Notes under the pieces: model-generated
Seen by the model: only the letters and a program-made list of their open reading frames with translations
Databases searched by the model: none
Told to the model about the DNA's origin: nothing
Made by a program: the position numbers and the translations under genes
Shown here: positions 44,934-52,605 of the stretch, piece after piece
How the letters are laid out: every line of letters starts with the position of its first letter
How positions within the stretch are numbered: position 1 is the first letter of the stretch
Assembly: GCA_963719325.1 (NCBI GenBank)
Contig: CAVRBW010000025.1
Location: 1 to 64,000 of the forward strand
DNA length: 64,000 nucleotides
Origin: DATBLE01 sp963719325
GTDB taxonomy: Bacteria > Actinomycetota > Thermoleophilia > Gaiellales > Gaiellaceae
Direction: 5' to 3'

Positions 44934-45140
44934 CTACCGCGCCGTCTCGAGGATGCGCCGGGCAAGAGGAAGCACCGTCGCGGCCTCCGGCGAGCCTTCG
45001 GTCAACGAGACCATCGAGCCGTCCTCGAAGTAGACGTCGACCCGCTCGCGGCGGCGGGCGACGTGCCGCCGGTAGAAGATCGTGCCCGCCAGCGAGCCCG
45101 TGGCGAGCACAACGCCCGTGAGGACCTTACGCCGCGGCAT
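44934..45140 (-). CDS. Small single-pass membrane protein
   Basis: A 68-residue protein: a short basic N-terminus (MPRRK), one membrane helix (VLTGVVLATGSLAGTIFY), then a basic stop-transfer (RRHVARRRERVDVYFEDGS) and a small cytosolic domain. No known family. The ATG overlaps the Roadblock gene stop by 14 bp, so the two are translationally coupled and may work as a pair: a membrane anchor with a small beta-type domain. Confidence 0.65.
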   Translation of the reverse strand: MPRRKVLTGVVLATGSLAGTIFYRRHVARRRERVDVYFEDGSMVSLTEGSPEAATVLPLARRILETAR

Positions 45141-45534
45141 CGCCCGCCTCCTGCTCGGCGTCCTTTCGAGCACGCCGCTTGGGCTTCGGCTTCTCGCCGG
45201 CGGCGATGCTCCGGAGACAGCTCTTCAGGTCGTAGAAGACGAGCCCGACCGTCGGCTCGGGGCCGGTCGTCGCCACGATCGTCCGTGTGTCGTCGCGAAC
45301 GACGAAGACGCTCCCCTCTCGCGTCGAGACCTCGAGTTGCGCCAGCTGCCGCCCGCCGTCGGTCGGGACCCGACCCACCGCCGCGAGCAGCTCCTGGGCA
45401 GTTCGTGCAAGCTCCCCTGATCGGGATTCGTCGAGCGTGGACGCAAGGGACGAGCCGTCGGCATCGAGAACGACGGCGGCCTCGAGCTGAGACGAAATCT
45501 CGGTCAGGTCGCCTAGCGCTTGCGCCGCATCCAT
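45127..45534 (-). CDS. Roadblock/LC7-like protein
   Basis: A 135-residue protein: an N-terminal helix DLTEISSQLEAAVVLDADGS followed by the alternating strands of a Roadblock/LC7 (MglB-like) fold (SVFVVRDDTRTIVATTGP, LVFYDLKSCLRSI), then a Lys/Arg-rich tail. Such proteins regulate small Ras-like GTPases or act as scaffolds; no GTPase gene lies nearby. It is the first gene of the minus-strand run into pyrE and is divergent from the YihY gene. Confidence 0.7.
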   Translation of the reverse strand: MDAAQALGDLTEISSQLEAAVVLDADGSSLASTLDESRSGELARTAQELLAAVGRVPTDGGRQLAQLEVSTREGSVFVVRDDTRTIVATTGPEPTVGLVFYDLKSCLRSIAAGEKPKPKRRARKDAEQEAGDAAA

Positions 45535-45554
45535 CGGCGCGAAACGCTAACACA

Positions 45555-46337
45555 GTGGCCGTTCGCCGCATCTTCTCGAAGTTCTTCGCCGACCGCGGCA
45601 CGCATCTGGCTGCGATGATCGCCTACTTCGCGCTGCTCTCCTTCGTCCCGCTCCTCTTCATCTCGCTCGCACTCTTCGGTCTGTCGGGCCGCGCCGACGA
45701 GTCGAGCTACTTCGTCACCGAGCTCCAGCGGATCTTCCCGGACGCCTCGATCTCGAGCATCGTCACCGTGATCCGGACGATCCAGCGCAACGCGACCTCG
45801 CTCGGGCTGGTCGGCGGAGGGTTCCTCCTCTGGTCGTCGCTCTCGTTGTTCAGCGTCCTGGAGTCGGCTTTCAACATCGTCTACGGCCGTCCCAACCGGC
45901 CCTTCTTGCACGGGAAGGCGCTCGCGGTGGTGTTCATGCTGGCCTCGCTCGTCACCCTCTTCGCCGGGCTGCTCATCGGGGGCCTCGGCGCCCACCTGCT
46001 CAATCGCTTCGCACCGGGGTTCCTCGGCAACCGCTACGTCGCGTACGCCCTGTCGGTGGCCGTCTCGTCGTTGGCCGTGTTCGTCTTCCTCGTCTCCTCG
46101 TACCGCTTCCTCACGAACACGCAGCTCCGGGTGCGCGACGTCCTCCCGGGTGCGATCGTCGCGACCGTGACGCTGGAGGCGACCTTCCAGGTGCTGCCGG
46201 TCTACATCGGACTCTCGAAGCACGTGCCGGCCGCGCAGGCGCTCGGCGGACCTGCGCTGCTCCTGATCTGGTTCTACGTGATGGCGAACGTGATTGTGTT
46301 CGGGGCCGAGGTCAACCTGCTGCGAGCGCGCTCCTGA
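45555..46337 (+). CDS. YihY/BrkB-family membrane protein
   Basis: A 260-residue protein with about six membrane helices: HLAAMIAYFALLSFVPLLF near residue 17, FLLWSSLSLFSVLESAFNIVYG, and PALLLIWFYVMANVIVFGAEVN near the end, all conserved in the YihY/BrkB family (once misnamed ribonuclease BN). Probably a transporter; substrate unknown. GTG start, and the frame was checked. Its 3' end overlaps the convergent rdgB by 26 bp. Confidence 0.9.
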   Translation: MAVRRIFSKFFADRGTHLAAMIAYFALLSFVPLLFISLALFGLSGRADESSYFVTELQRIFPDASISSIVTVIRTIQRNATSLGLVGGGFLLWSSLSLFSVLESAFNIVYGRPNRPFLHGKALAVVFMLASLVTLFAGLLIGGLGAHLLNRFAPGFLGNRYVAYALSVAVSSLAVFVFLVSSYRFLTNTQLRVRDVLPGAIVATVTLEATFQVLPVYIGLSKHVPAAQALGGPALLLIWFYVMANVIVFGAEVNLLRARS

Positions 46338-46890
46338 GCGCGGCGGCCGCTCGCGCGCGGTGCGAGTGGCTGCGCTTCCAGGCGTTCCCCAGCTCCGCAA
46401 CCGTCCGGGTCGCCCCCTCCGGAACGAAGATCGGGTCGTAGCCGAACCCCTCGGACCCCCGCTGCGCACTGGCGATGTGCCCGGAGAGCGTCCCGGTTCC
46501 GCGCACCTCCCGCCCGTCCGGGCCGAGCGCGACGAGCTCGCAGACGTAGCGGGCGCGGCGGTCGTCGGAACCGGCGAGCTCCTGCAGCAGCTCCGCGATC
46601 GGATCCTCGGCCCAGCGGGCCGAGTGGACACCCGGGGCTCCGCCGAGCGCCGTGACCTCGATGCCGGAGTCCTCGCCGAGCATCCAGTCAGTCGGAGGGC
46701 CGACGTCGCGGCCGAATCGCGCCTTGGCGCGGGCGTTGTCGACGTAGGACTCGCCGGTCTCGGGTGGGAAGTCGCGGGCGTCCAACAGCCGGATCGTCCA
46801 CCCCGGAAGCGCCGCCTCGAGCTCGCGGCGCTTGTGCTCGTTCCGGGAGCAGAGCGTCGCCGTCAGGAGCGCCCCGTCCGGAGCTCTCAC
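46312..46890 (-). CDS. rdgB: XTP/dITP diphosphatase (RdgB/HAM1)
   Basis: A 192-residue house-cleaning enzyme that hydrolyses non-canonical purine NTPs. The nucleotide-binding CSRNEHKRRELEAAL is near residue 14, the catalytic metal/base loop is LGEDSGIEVTALGGAPG near 72, and SEGFGYDPIFVPEG is near 145. GTG start overlapping the MgtC-type stop (GTGA). It is the last gene of the run murI-rph-mgtC-rdgB; rph-rdgB pairing is common in bacteria. Confidence 0.94.
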   Translation of the reverse strand: MRAPDGALLTATLCSRNEHKRRELEAALPGWTIRLLDARDFPPETGESYVDNARAKARFGRDVGPPTDWMLGEDSGIEVTALGGAPGVHSARWAEDPIAELLQELAGSDDRRARYVCELVALGPDGREVRGTGTLSGHIASAQRGSEGFGYDPIFVPEGATRTVAELGNAWKRSHSHRARAAAALRSALAAG

Positions 46891-47558
46891 CTCTGCCAGC
46901 GGGCCTCCTCGACCTGTGCCAACGAGGACACGGCGTCCAGGGCCGCCGTCCTCGCGGCGCGGTCCAGGCGAAGCTCGATCTCCAGGCGCTTGCCGTCACG
47001 TCGCAGCGCGAGCAGGTCGCCCACGCGCTCGAGCGCGGTCAGGACCTCGCCGCTCGCAGCACCGTCGGCGAGATCGACCACCATCCGGGTCGCCCCACGT
47101 TGCGGGAGCATCCGCTCCTTCACCCACTCGAGCGGCCGCAGGCTGACGATCGCGGCGACGGTCGCGATCAGCGCGCCCTCCCAGTAGCCGGCTCCCGCCG
47201 CCATGCCGATCGCCGCCACCAGCCACAGGCTTGCTGCGGTGGTCAGACCGCGAACGGTGAAGCCTTGGCGGAAGATCACCCCGGCGCCCAGAAATCCGAT
47301 CCCGGTGACGATCTGGGCCGCGACGCGCGACGGATCGAAGCTGACGGTGTTGCCGCCGAAGAAGTCCGCGAAGCCGTACGCGCCGACGAGCGTGAACAGC
47401 GCCGAACCCACGGAGACGAGCATGTGGGTGCGCAGCCCTGCTGCCTTCTCGTCCAGCTCGCGCTCCAGTCCGATCACCCCGCCGAGCCCGGCGGCGACGA
47501 CCAGGCGAAGAAGGGTCTCGTCCCAGCCGAGCGTGGGCAGGTCAGCGACGAGGTGCAT
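46887..47558 (-). CDS. MgtC/SapB-family membrane protein
   Basis: A 223-residue protein: LVVAAGLGGVIGLERELDEKAAGLRTH near the N-terminus is the family signature, with GIGFLGAGVIFRQGFTVRGLTTAASLW following. About five membrane helices precede a C-terminal soluble domain of ~75 residues (ACT-like). In pathogens MgtC inhibits the F1Fo ATPase and supports growth in low magnesium; the role here is unknown. It overlaps rph by 17 bp. Confidence 0.9.
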   Translation of the reverse strand: MHLVADLPTLGWDETLLRLVVAAGLGGVIGLERELDEKAAGLRTHMLVSVGSALFTLVGAYGFADFFGGNTVSFDPSRVAAQIVTGIGFLGAGVIFRQGFTVRGLTTAASLWLVAAIGMAAGAGYWEGALIATVAAIVSLRPLEWVKERMLPQRGATRMVVDLADGAASGEVLTALERVGDLLALRRDGKRLEIELRLDRAARTAALDAVSSLAQVEEARWQR

Positions 47559-48255
47559 CGACTGCCTCCTGCTGGGCGACGGCGATCAGGCCGATCCCCC
47601 GCGCAGCCAGCTCGAGCAGCTCGTCGAGCTGATCGCGTCCGAACGGAACGCGCTCAGCGGTCGCCTGCACCTCGACCAGCCGTTCGTCGCCCGTCATGAC
47701 GACGTTCAGGTCGACGTCGGCGGTCGAGTCCTCCGAGTAGTCGAGGTCGAGCAGAATCTCGCCGCCGACGATCCCGAGCGAGATCGCAGCGACCGAGCCC
47801 GGCATGGCCTTGGCGAGACCGAAGCGGTCGAGCGCGCGGCGCGCTGCGACCCAGGCGCCCGAGATCGCCGCGCAGCGGGTGCCGCCGTCCGCCTGGAGCA
47901 CGTCGCAGTCGAGCCACAGGGTCCGCTCGCCGAGCGCCCCGAAGTCGGTCACGGCCCGGACCGCCCGGCCGATCAGGCGCTGGATCTCCACCGTGCGGCC
48001 CTTCTGCTTGCCGGCGCTCGCCTCTCGCTGGGTGCGCTGGCCCGTCGACGCCGGCAGAAGCGAGTACTCGGCCGTGATCCATCCCTTCCCCCGGCCGGCC
48101 ATCCACCGGGGAACCCCTTCCTCGACCGACGCCGTGCACAGGACTCGCGTCTTGCCCTGCGCGAACAGGACGGCGCCGTGAGGCTGCTCGAGGTAGTCGG
48201 GCACGATCTCGAGCTGGCGGATCTGGTCGTGCCGGCGTCCGTCCGCGCGATTCAC
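47542..48255 (-). CDS. rph: Ribonuclease PH
   Basis: A 237-residue 3'-to-5' phosphorolytic exoribonuclease that trims tRNA 3' ends. GKTRVLCTASVEEGVPRWM near residue 34, EYSLLPASTGQRTQREA near 65 and the active-site LDLDYSEDSTADVDLNVVMT near 175 are diagnostic. It overlaps murI by 4 bp at its start (ATGA) and mgtC at its end. Confidence 0.96.
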   Translation of the reverse strand: MNRADGRRHDQIRQLEIVPDYLEQPHGAVLFAQGKTRVLCTASVEEGVPRWMAGRGKGWITAEYSLLPASTGQRTQREASAGKQKGRTVEIQRLIGRAVRAVTDFGALGERTLWLDCDVLQADGGTRCAAISGAWVAARRALDRFGLAKAMPGSVAAISLGIVGGEILLDLDYSEDSTADVDLNVVMTGDERLVEVQATAERVPFGRDQLDELLELAARGIGLIAVAQQEAVDAPRR

Positions 48256-49073
48256 GCCGCCGCCTTCTCGAGCTCCGCCGGCTCCACGCGCTCGACCTCG
48301 TCGATCGGAAGCTGCAGGAAGCGCGCGCCGGTCACGCGGAAGACCTCCGCGTCGCCGGTCGTCATGAACCGGTAGGCGCCTTCGCGGCCCGCGGCGTTCT
48401 CGATGCCCTTGCGGGCCAGGGTCTCCGCCACCTCGCGCGCAGTCTCCTCGGCCGAGAAGACCAGCGTCACCCCTCGGCCGAACACCCGCTGGAAGATCGG
48501 GCGGATCAGCGGGTAGTGCGTGCAGCCGAGGACGACCGTGTCCACGTCCGCCTCCTTCAACGGCCCGGCGTACTCGCGCACGGCAGCGAGCGTCTCCGGG
48601 CCAAACGGATCATCGCTCTCGATCAGAGGGACGAGGCGCGGGCAGGCGACCGAAGTCATCCGTACACCCGCGTCGAGGGTCCGCACCAGCTGCTCGTAGC
48701 GGCCGGCGTCGACCGTCAGCTGCGTCGCGAGCAACCCGATCCGGCGGTTCCGCGTCGCCTGCACGGCTGCGTGCGCCTCGGGCGTGATCACGCCCACCAC
48801 CGGGACCGAGAGCGATTCCTGCAGTCCGGGCAGCGCGGCCGACGTCGCGGCGTTGCAGGCGACCAGGATCAGCTTCACGCCCTGCGCCTCCAGGTAGGCG
48901 CCGATCTCGTGCGCGAACTGGGCGACCTCCGGGAGCGGCCTCGGCCCGTACGGCAGACGCGCGCCGTCGCCGAGGTAGACGAAGTCCTCGTGTGGCATCG
49001 TCACGAGACACTCGTGCAGGACGGTCAGACCGCCCATGCCCGAATCGAACACGCCCACCGGACGCGAGTCCAT
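48252..49073 (-). CDS. murI: Glutamate racemase
   Basis: A 273-residue enzyme that makes D-glutamate for peptidoglycan. The two catalytic Cys are in VACNAATSAALPGL near residue 72 and VVLGCTHYPLIRP near 185, with GVFDSGMGGLTVL at the N-terminus and YLGDGARLPYG after it. First gene of the murI-rph-mgtC-rdgB group and divergent from the DUF72 gene 23 bp away. Confidence 0.96.
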   Translation of the reverse strand: MDSRPVGVFDSGMGGLTVLHECLVTMPHEDFVYLGDGARLPYGPRPLPEVAQFAHEIGAYLEAQGVKLILVACNAATSAALPGLQESLSVPVVGVITPEAHAAVQATRNRRIGLLATQLTVDAGRYEQLVRTLDAGVRMTSVACPRLVPLIESDDPFGPETLAAVREYAGPLKEADVDTVVLGCTHYPLIRPIFQRVFGRGVTLVFSAEETAREVAETLARKGIENAAGREGAYRFMTTGDAEVFRVTGARFLQLPIDEVERVEPAELEKAAA

Positions 49074-49096
49074 CCGGGCAATCTTATGGTGGCGGG

Positions 49097-49963
49097 ATGG
49101 CGGCGATCCGGATCGGAACCTGCAGCTGGGCGGACGACGGCCTCGTCAAGCGCTGGTACCCGCGCGGCGTCTCGTCCCCGGCGGCACGCCTCGCCTACTA
49201 CGCCGAGCGCTTCGACACGGTCGAGATCGATTCGCCCTTCTACCACCTGCCTTCTCCCGAGACGGCTGCGAAGTGGGCTGAACGGACGTCGGCCGGCTTC
49301 GTCTTCCACGCCAAGGCGAGCGGGGAGATGACCGGCCACCGGCAGGCTGAGCAGAAGGAGTCGTTCGCCGCCTTCCGAGAGGCACTGGCGCCGCTCGAAG
49401 AGGCAGGAAAGCTGCGCGGCGTCCTCCTCCAGTACCCCCCTCGCTTCGTGAAATCGCGCGAGGCGCTGGACGAGCTTGCAGGCGTCGCGTCGCTGCTCGA
49501 CCCGCTCGTGCCGCTGATCGAGTTCCGCCACCGATCGTGGGTCGACGAGGACGAGCGGGCGGACACCTTCTCGTTTCTCGAGCGGCACCGCCTCGCCTAC
49601 GTCTCCGTCGACTCGCCCCGAACACGTGCGAGCAACGTGTTGCCCAGGATCGCCGCGGCGACGCACCCCGTCGCGTACGTGCGCTTCCACGGCCGCAACT
49701 GGCGGACGTGGAACCTGAGGGGGAAGACGTCGGCCGAGCGGTTCGACTGGCTCTACGACCGCGAGGAGCTCGAGGACTGGGTCGAGCCGCTGGCCGAGCT
49801 CTCCGGCCGGGCCGACGAGGTGTACGCGCTCTTCAACAACAACCGCTACGACTACGCGCCTCGCAGCGCACGGGTCCTGCGCGGCTTGCTGGACGAGCGC
49901 GAGATCCCCGCCATGGGCGGGATCGAGCCCCCGGCGACAGGGCAGCTAGAGTTCGGCCTGTGA
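49097..49963 (+). CDS. DUF72-family protein (YecE-like)
   Basis: A 288-residue TIM-barrel-type protein: IRIGTCSWADDGLVKRWYP at the N-terminus, YYAERFDTVEIDSPFYHLPS near 35, VLLQYPPRF near 115, and the C-terminal VYALFNNNRYDYAPRSA. DUF72 members have no settled function. ATG at 49097 (MAAIRIGTCSW) was chosen; the frame extends upstream without homology. The 143-bp gap after it contains only hairpin repeat DNA. Confidence 0.9.
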   Translation: MAAIRIGTCSWADDGLVKRWYPRGVSSPAARLAYYAERFDTVEIDSPFYHLPSPETAAKWAERTSAGFVFHAKASGEMTGHRQAEQKESFAAFREALAPLEEAGKLRGVLLQYPPRFVKSREALDELAGVASLLDPLVPLIEFRHRSWVDEDERADTFSFLERHRLAYVSVDSPRTRASNVLPRIAAATHPVAYVRFHGRNWRTWNLRGKTSAERFDWLYDREELEDWVEPLAELSGRADEVYALFNNNRYDYAPRSARVLRGLLDEREIPAMGGIEPPATGQLEFGL

Positions 49964-49984
49964 ACGTGTCGCGCGCCTTCGGCT

Positions 49985-50080
49985 CGCTCCCGCGGGGGCA
50001 CACATGTTTCCCCGCGAGCCCCCTTCTTTCAGAGGCCGTCGTTGCTGAGGGCACCTCCCGGTTCCCCCGGGCCCCCTCCC
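49985..50080. repeat. Diverged R2-like hairpin DNA before the amidotransferase gene
   Basis: CGCGGGG (49991-49997) pairs with CCCCGCG (50010-50016), followed by a gcccccttct run, as in R2. A second segment has cctcccggttcccccgggccccctcccc (50054-50081). No ORF or promoter could be supported here. The similarity to R2 is partial. Confidence 0.4.
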
Positions 50081-50082
50081 CA

Positions 50083-50113
50083 CGTTCATCGGGCGCAATT
50101 CGCCCGATGAACG
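50083..50113 (+). promoter_or_regulatory. 13-bp inverted repeat spanning the amidotransferase start codon
   Basis: CGTTCATCGGGCG (50083-50095) is mirrored perfectly by CGCCCGATGAACG (50101-50113) around a caatt loop. The ATG start (50107-50109) lies inside the right arm and no Shine-Dalgarno is free between. As RNA it would hide the start codon; as DNA it could be an operator. Confidence 0.55.
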
Positions 50114-50817
50114 TCCTCGCCGTGATCCACGGCGCCAACTGCCGGGCGGGCGTGTTCGGAGAGGCCGCCGAGGAAGCGGGACATCGATGCGAGGAGTGGT
50201 CCCTCGCCTGGGGCACACCGCCGCCTCGGCCGATCGACGACTACGGCGCGGTGCTCGTGCTCGGCGGCTCGATGCACGCGGACCAGGACGACTGCCACCC
50301 GTGGCTGCGCGAAGAGAACCTCTTCATCCAGCGCCTGCTCGACAGGCGGGTGCCGATGCTCGGCGTCTGCCTCGGGGTCCAGCTGATCGCCAAGGCCGTC
50401 GGTGCGCGCGTGTACCCACTCGAGGCGGGACCGGAGATCGGCTGGGTGCCCACAACGCTGACCGACGCCGCCGCAGCCGACCCCCTCTGCTCGCGTCTGC
50501 CGTCGAGCTTCGACGCGTTCGCGTGGCACTACTACACCTACGACGTCCCGGCCGGCGCCGAGGAGCTCGCAGGGAGCGCCTGCTGCAACCAGGCCTTCCG
50601 CCTCGGAGACGCGGCGTGGGGCATCCAGTTTCACGCCGAAGTCACGCTCGAGACCGTCCGCAGCTGGCTCGCCGACAAGGAGGAGTTCCCGCTCGATCTC
50701 GACCGCGCCAAGCTCGAGGCCGAGACGGAGCAGAGAATCGGGGCCTGGAACGAGCTCGGCAGAAGCCTCTGCGGCAGCTTCCTCGAGGTCTCCGAGCGCG
50801 CGGCCGTCGCCGTCTAG
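50107..50817 (+). CDS. Class I glutamine amidotransferase-like protein
   Basis: A 236-residue stand-alone GATase fold: VLVLGGSMHADQDDCHPWL near residue 47, the nucleophile elbow MLGVCLGVQLIAKA near 83, and the His motif GIQFHAEVTLET near 175. The Cys and His of the triad are present, and Glu is at the usual place two residues after the His. It resembles GMP-synthase-like/gamma-glutamyl-hydrolase GATases of unknown substrate. ATG at 50107, inside an inverted repeat. Confidence 0.85.
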   Translation: MNVLAVIHGANCRAGVFGEAAEEAGHRCEEWSLAWGTPPPRPIDDYGAVLVLGGSMHADQDDCHPWLREENLFIQRLLDRRVPMLGVCLGVQLIAKAVGARVYPLEAGPEIGWVPTTLTDAAAADPLCSRLPSSFDAFAWHYYTYDVPAGAEELAGSACCNQAFRLGDAAWGIQFHAEVTLETVRSWLADKEEFPLDLDRAKLEAETEQRIGAWNELGRSLCGSFLEVSERAAVAV

Positions 50818-50820
50818 CAA

Positions 50821-50930
50821 GCGTGGGGGAACCCATGGTCCCCCACGGTCCCCCTCCTTGGCGCGCGTGGCAAATCGCCGTGCGCTCCGGCGAGAGCGCG
50901 GTCTCGCCTCCGCGCGGAGGTTCCCCCACG
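50821..50930. repeat. R2 repeat, copy 3
   Basis: The hairpin GTGGGGGAACC (50823-50833) and GGTCCCCCAC (50837-50846) is followed by ggtccccctcctt and a spacer, then GGCGAGAgcgcggTCTCGCC (50889-50908). An extra half-arm gttcccccac (50920-50929) ends it. It fills the gap between the amidotransferase stop and the convergent sulfurtransferase stop. Confidence 0.75.
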
Positions 50931-51716
50931 TCACTCGGCCGGGAGCTCGTCGTGGCGGGACCACTCGTGCCACGAGCCGGGGTAGTTCCGCGCCCGGTAG
51001 CCGGCGGCACGGAGCGCCATCGAAGCAAGCGCCGAGCGGGAGCCCGAGTGGCAGTAGGCGACGATCTCGGACCCTTCGGGAAGGCCCACGACCGCGCGGA
51101 TCTCGTCCGGGGGGAGTGGCGTACCTGGAGCAGCGAAGAGCAGCCCGACCTCGAGGTGGCGCGCACCGGGGATGTGACCCTGGCGGGGGTCGCAGGGGTA
51201 TCCGCCCTTGCCGGCGAACTCGTCGTCCCGGCGCACGTCGAGGATCGTCAGCTCCGGGTCGTCGAGTCGGCCGCGGAGCTCCTCCAGCGTGGGCACCACC
51301 TCGAGCCGTGGATCGAGCTCGATCCGGTTCTTGTCCAGCTCCACCACTCCCTTCGCGAGCTCGCCTTCCCAGGCGGCGATGCCGCCCACCATGACCGCCA
51401 CGGCCGGATGCCCGGCAAGCTCGGCGAGCTGGGCCGACGACGAGGCTCCGATCCCGTCGCCTCGATCGTAGAGCACGAGCCGTTCCTTGCCCGTCACCCC
51501 GTGACGTCGCAGCCGCAGCCCGACCTCCGCCGCAAGCGCGTCCAGCACCTCGCGGTCGGTGACCGGAGCGGGCGAGCCGAGCACGAGCGGAATCGAGCCG
51601 GGAATGTGGCCGCGCATGTGCGCGTTCGGCCCGCGTACGTCGGCGACCAGTAGGTCGGGCTCGCCAAGGTGGGCGGCGACCCAGGCTGCGTCCACGACGG
51701 GAGGAAGGTCGTTCAT
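50931..51716 (-). CDS. Sulfurtransferase with two rhodanese domains
   Basis: A 261-residue 3-mercaptopyruvate/thiosulfate sulfurtransferase-type protein. The N-terminal rhodanese domain (about 10-125) lacks an active Cys (RLVLYDRGDGIGAS). The C-terminal domain (about 140-261) carries the catalytic Cys in IVAYCHSGSRSALA near residue 228 and the structural DVRRDDEFAG. I chose the ATG at 51716 (MNDLPPVV), where homology begins; ATG at 51737 and longer frames read into R3 repeat DNA. Confidence 0.9.
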   Translation of the reverse strand: MNDLPPVVDAAWVAAHLGEPDLLVADVRGPNAHMRGHIPGSIPLVLGSPAPVTDREVLDALAAEVGLRLRRHGVTGKERLVLYDRGDGIGASSSAQLAELAGHPAVAVMVGGIAAWEGELAKGVVELDKNRIELDPRLEVVPTLEELRGRLDDPELTILDVRRDDEFAGKGGYPCDPRQGHIPGARHLEVGLLFAAPGTPLPPDEIRAVVGLPEGSEIVAYCHSGSRSALASMALRAAGYRARNYPGSWHEWSRHDELPAE

Positions 51717-51742
51717 TCCGGCCTCGACCGCCCCCATGCTTC

Positions 51743-51905
51743 CGTCGCCGCGACCGACATGGCGGGCGCGGCATGTGACGGTCCCTGGGGTGCGAGCTGT
51801 CTTGGGGAAGGGGGCACGCGGGGCACCTTCGGCGCCCCGCGGAAGGGGGCCCTGTTTGCTTCGCACGCTTCGCGTGCAGTGGCCGTTTCCCCCGCGAGAG
51901 CGAGT
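51743..51905. repeat. R3 repeat, copy 2
   Basis: The first 29 bp (51743-51772) repeat those at 36050-36079. A second inverted repeat GCGGGGCACC-ttc-GGCGCCCCGC (51819-51841) and a cgcacgcttcgcgtgc hairpin follow. The 205-bp gap between the sulfurtransferase and hydrolase genes holds nothing else that I can support. Confidence 0.55.
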
Positions 51906-51921
51906 CGAAGACGAGCGACTC

Positions 51922-52605
51922 TCACAGCTCACCCAGGAACGCGGAGACGATCCGGTTGAACTCGTCGGGGCGCTCCATGCTCGGCATGTGGCCGGCGCCC
52001 TCGAGCTCCTCGAGCCGAGCGTTCGGGGCCGCAGCGGCGAGCGCGCGACCGACCTCAGGGGGAATCAGGGGGTCATCCTCGCCCACGACCACCAGCAGCG
52101 GGATCTCGCTCGTCACCGCCTCGGTCGAGTCGGCCCGGTCGCGAATCGCCTCGACCGCCCGGACGAGGTCGTCCGGATCCTGCTCGGCGGCGAGTCCGTG
52201 GGCGCGCTCGACCACGGCCGGAGCGGCCGCCTCGGAGAAGAAGCTCCGCGCGGCGACGTCCCAGAGCCCTTCCCCGCCGCGTGACCGCGCGGTCTCGATC
52301 CAGTGCTCGCGCAGGGGCCGGCGTTCGGGCGGATCCGCGTCGGCGCGCGAGCCCGTGAAGACGATGCCCTCGAGCCGCTCCGGCGCGAGCCTGGCGATCG
52401 CGCCGGCGCAGTAGCCGCCCATCGAAGCTCCGATCGCGACGAGGCGCCCGGGAACGCGCTGGAGAACGTTCAGTGCCCATTCGTCCGTGCTCGACCCGAG
52501 CTCGTACAGGTTCGGTGCGTGCACCTCGTGATCGCCGAACGCCTCGAGCTGAGGCTCCCACATCCGCTCGTCGAACGGAAGCGCGTGGAGCAACGCGAGC
52601 TTCAT
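51922..52605 (-). CDS. Alpha/beta-fold hydrolase
   Basis: A 227-residue hydrolase: LLHALPFDERMWEPQL at the N-terminus (oxyanion strand), nucleophile elbow IGASMGGYCAG near residue 60, the Asp loop VVGEDDPLIPPEVG near 174 and the His in GAGHMPSMERPDEF near 205. A complete Ser-Asp-His triad. Substrate unknown; resembles small esterases/3-oxoadipate enol-lactonase-like enzymes. ATG at 52605 overlaps the GST stop by 4 bp. Confidence 0.88.
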   Translation of the reverse strand: MKLALLHALPFDERMWEPQLEAFGDHEVHAPNLYELGSSTDEWALNVLQRVPGRLVAIGASMGGYCAGAIARLAPERLEGIVFTGSRADADPPERRPLREHWIETARSRGGEGLWDVAARSFFSEAAAPAVVERAHGLAAEQDPDDLVRAVEAIRDRADSTEAVTSEIPLLVVVGEDDPLIPPEVGRALAAAAPNARLEELEGAGHMPSMERPDEFNRIVSAFLGEL

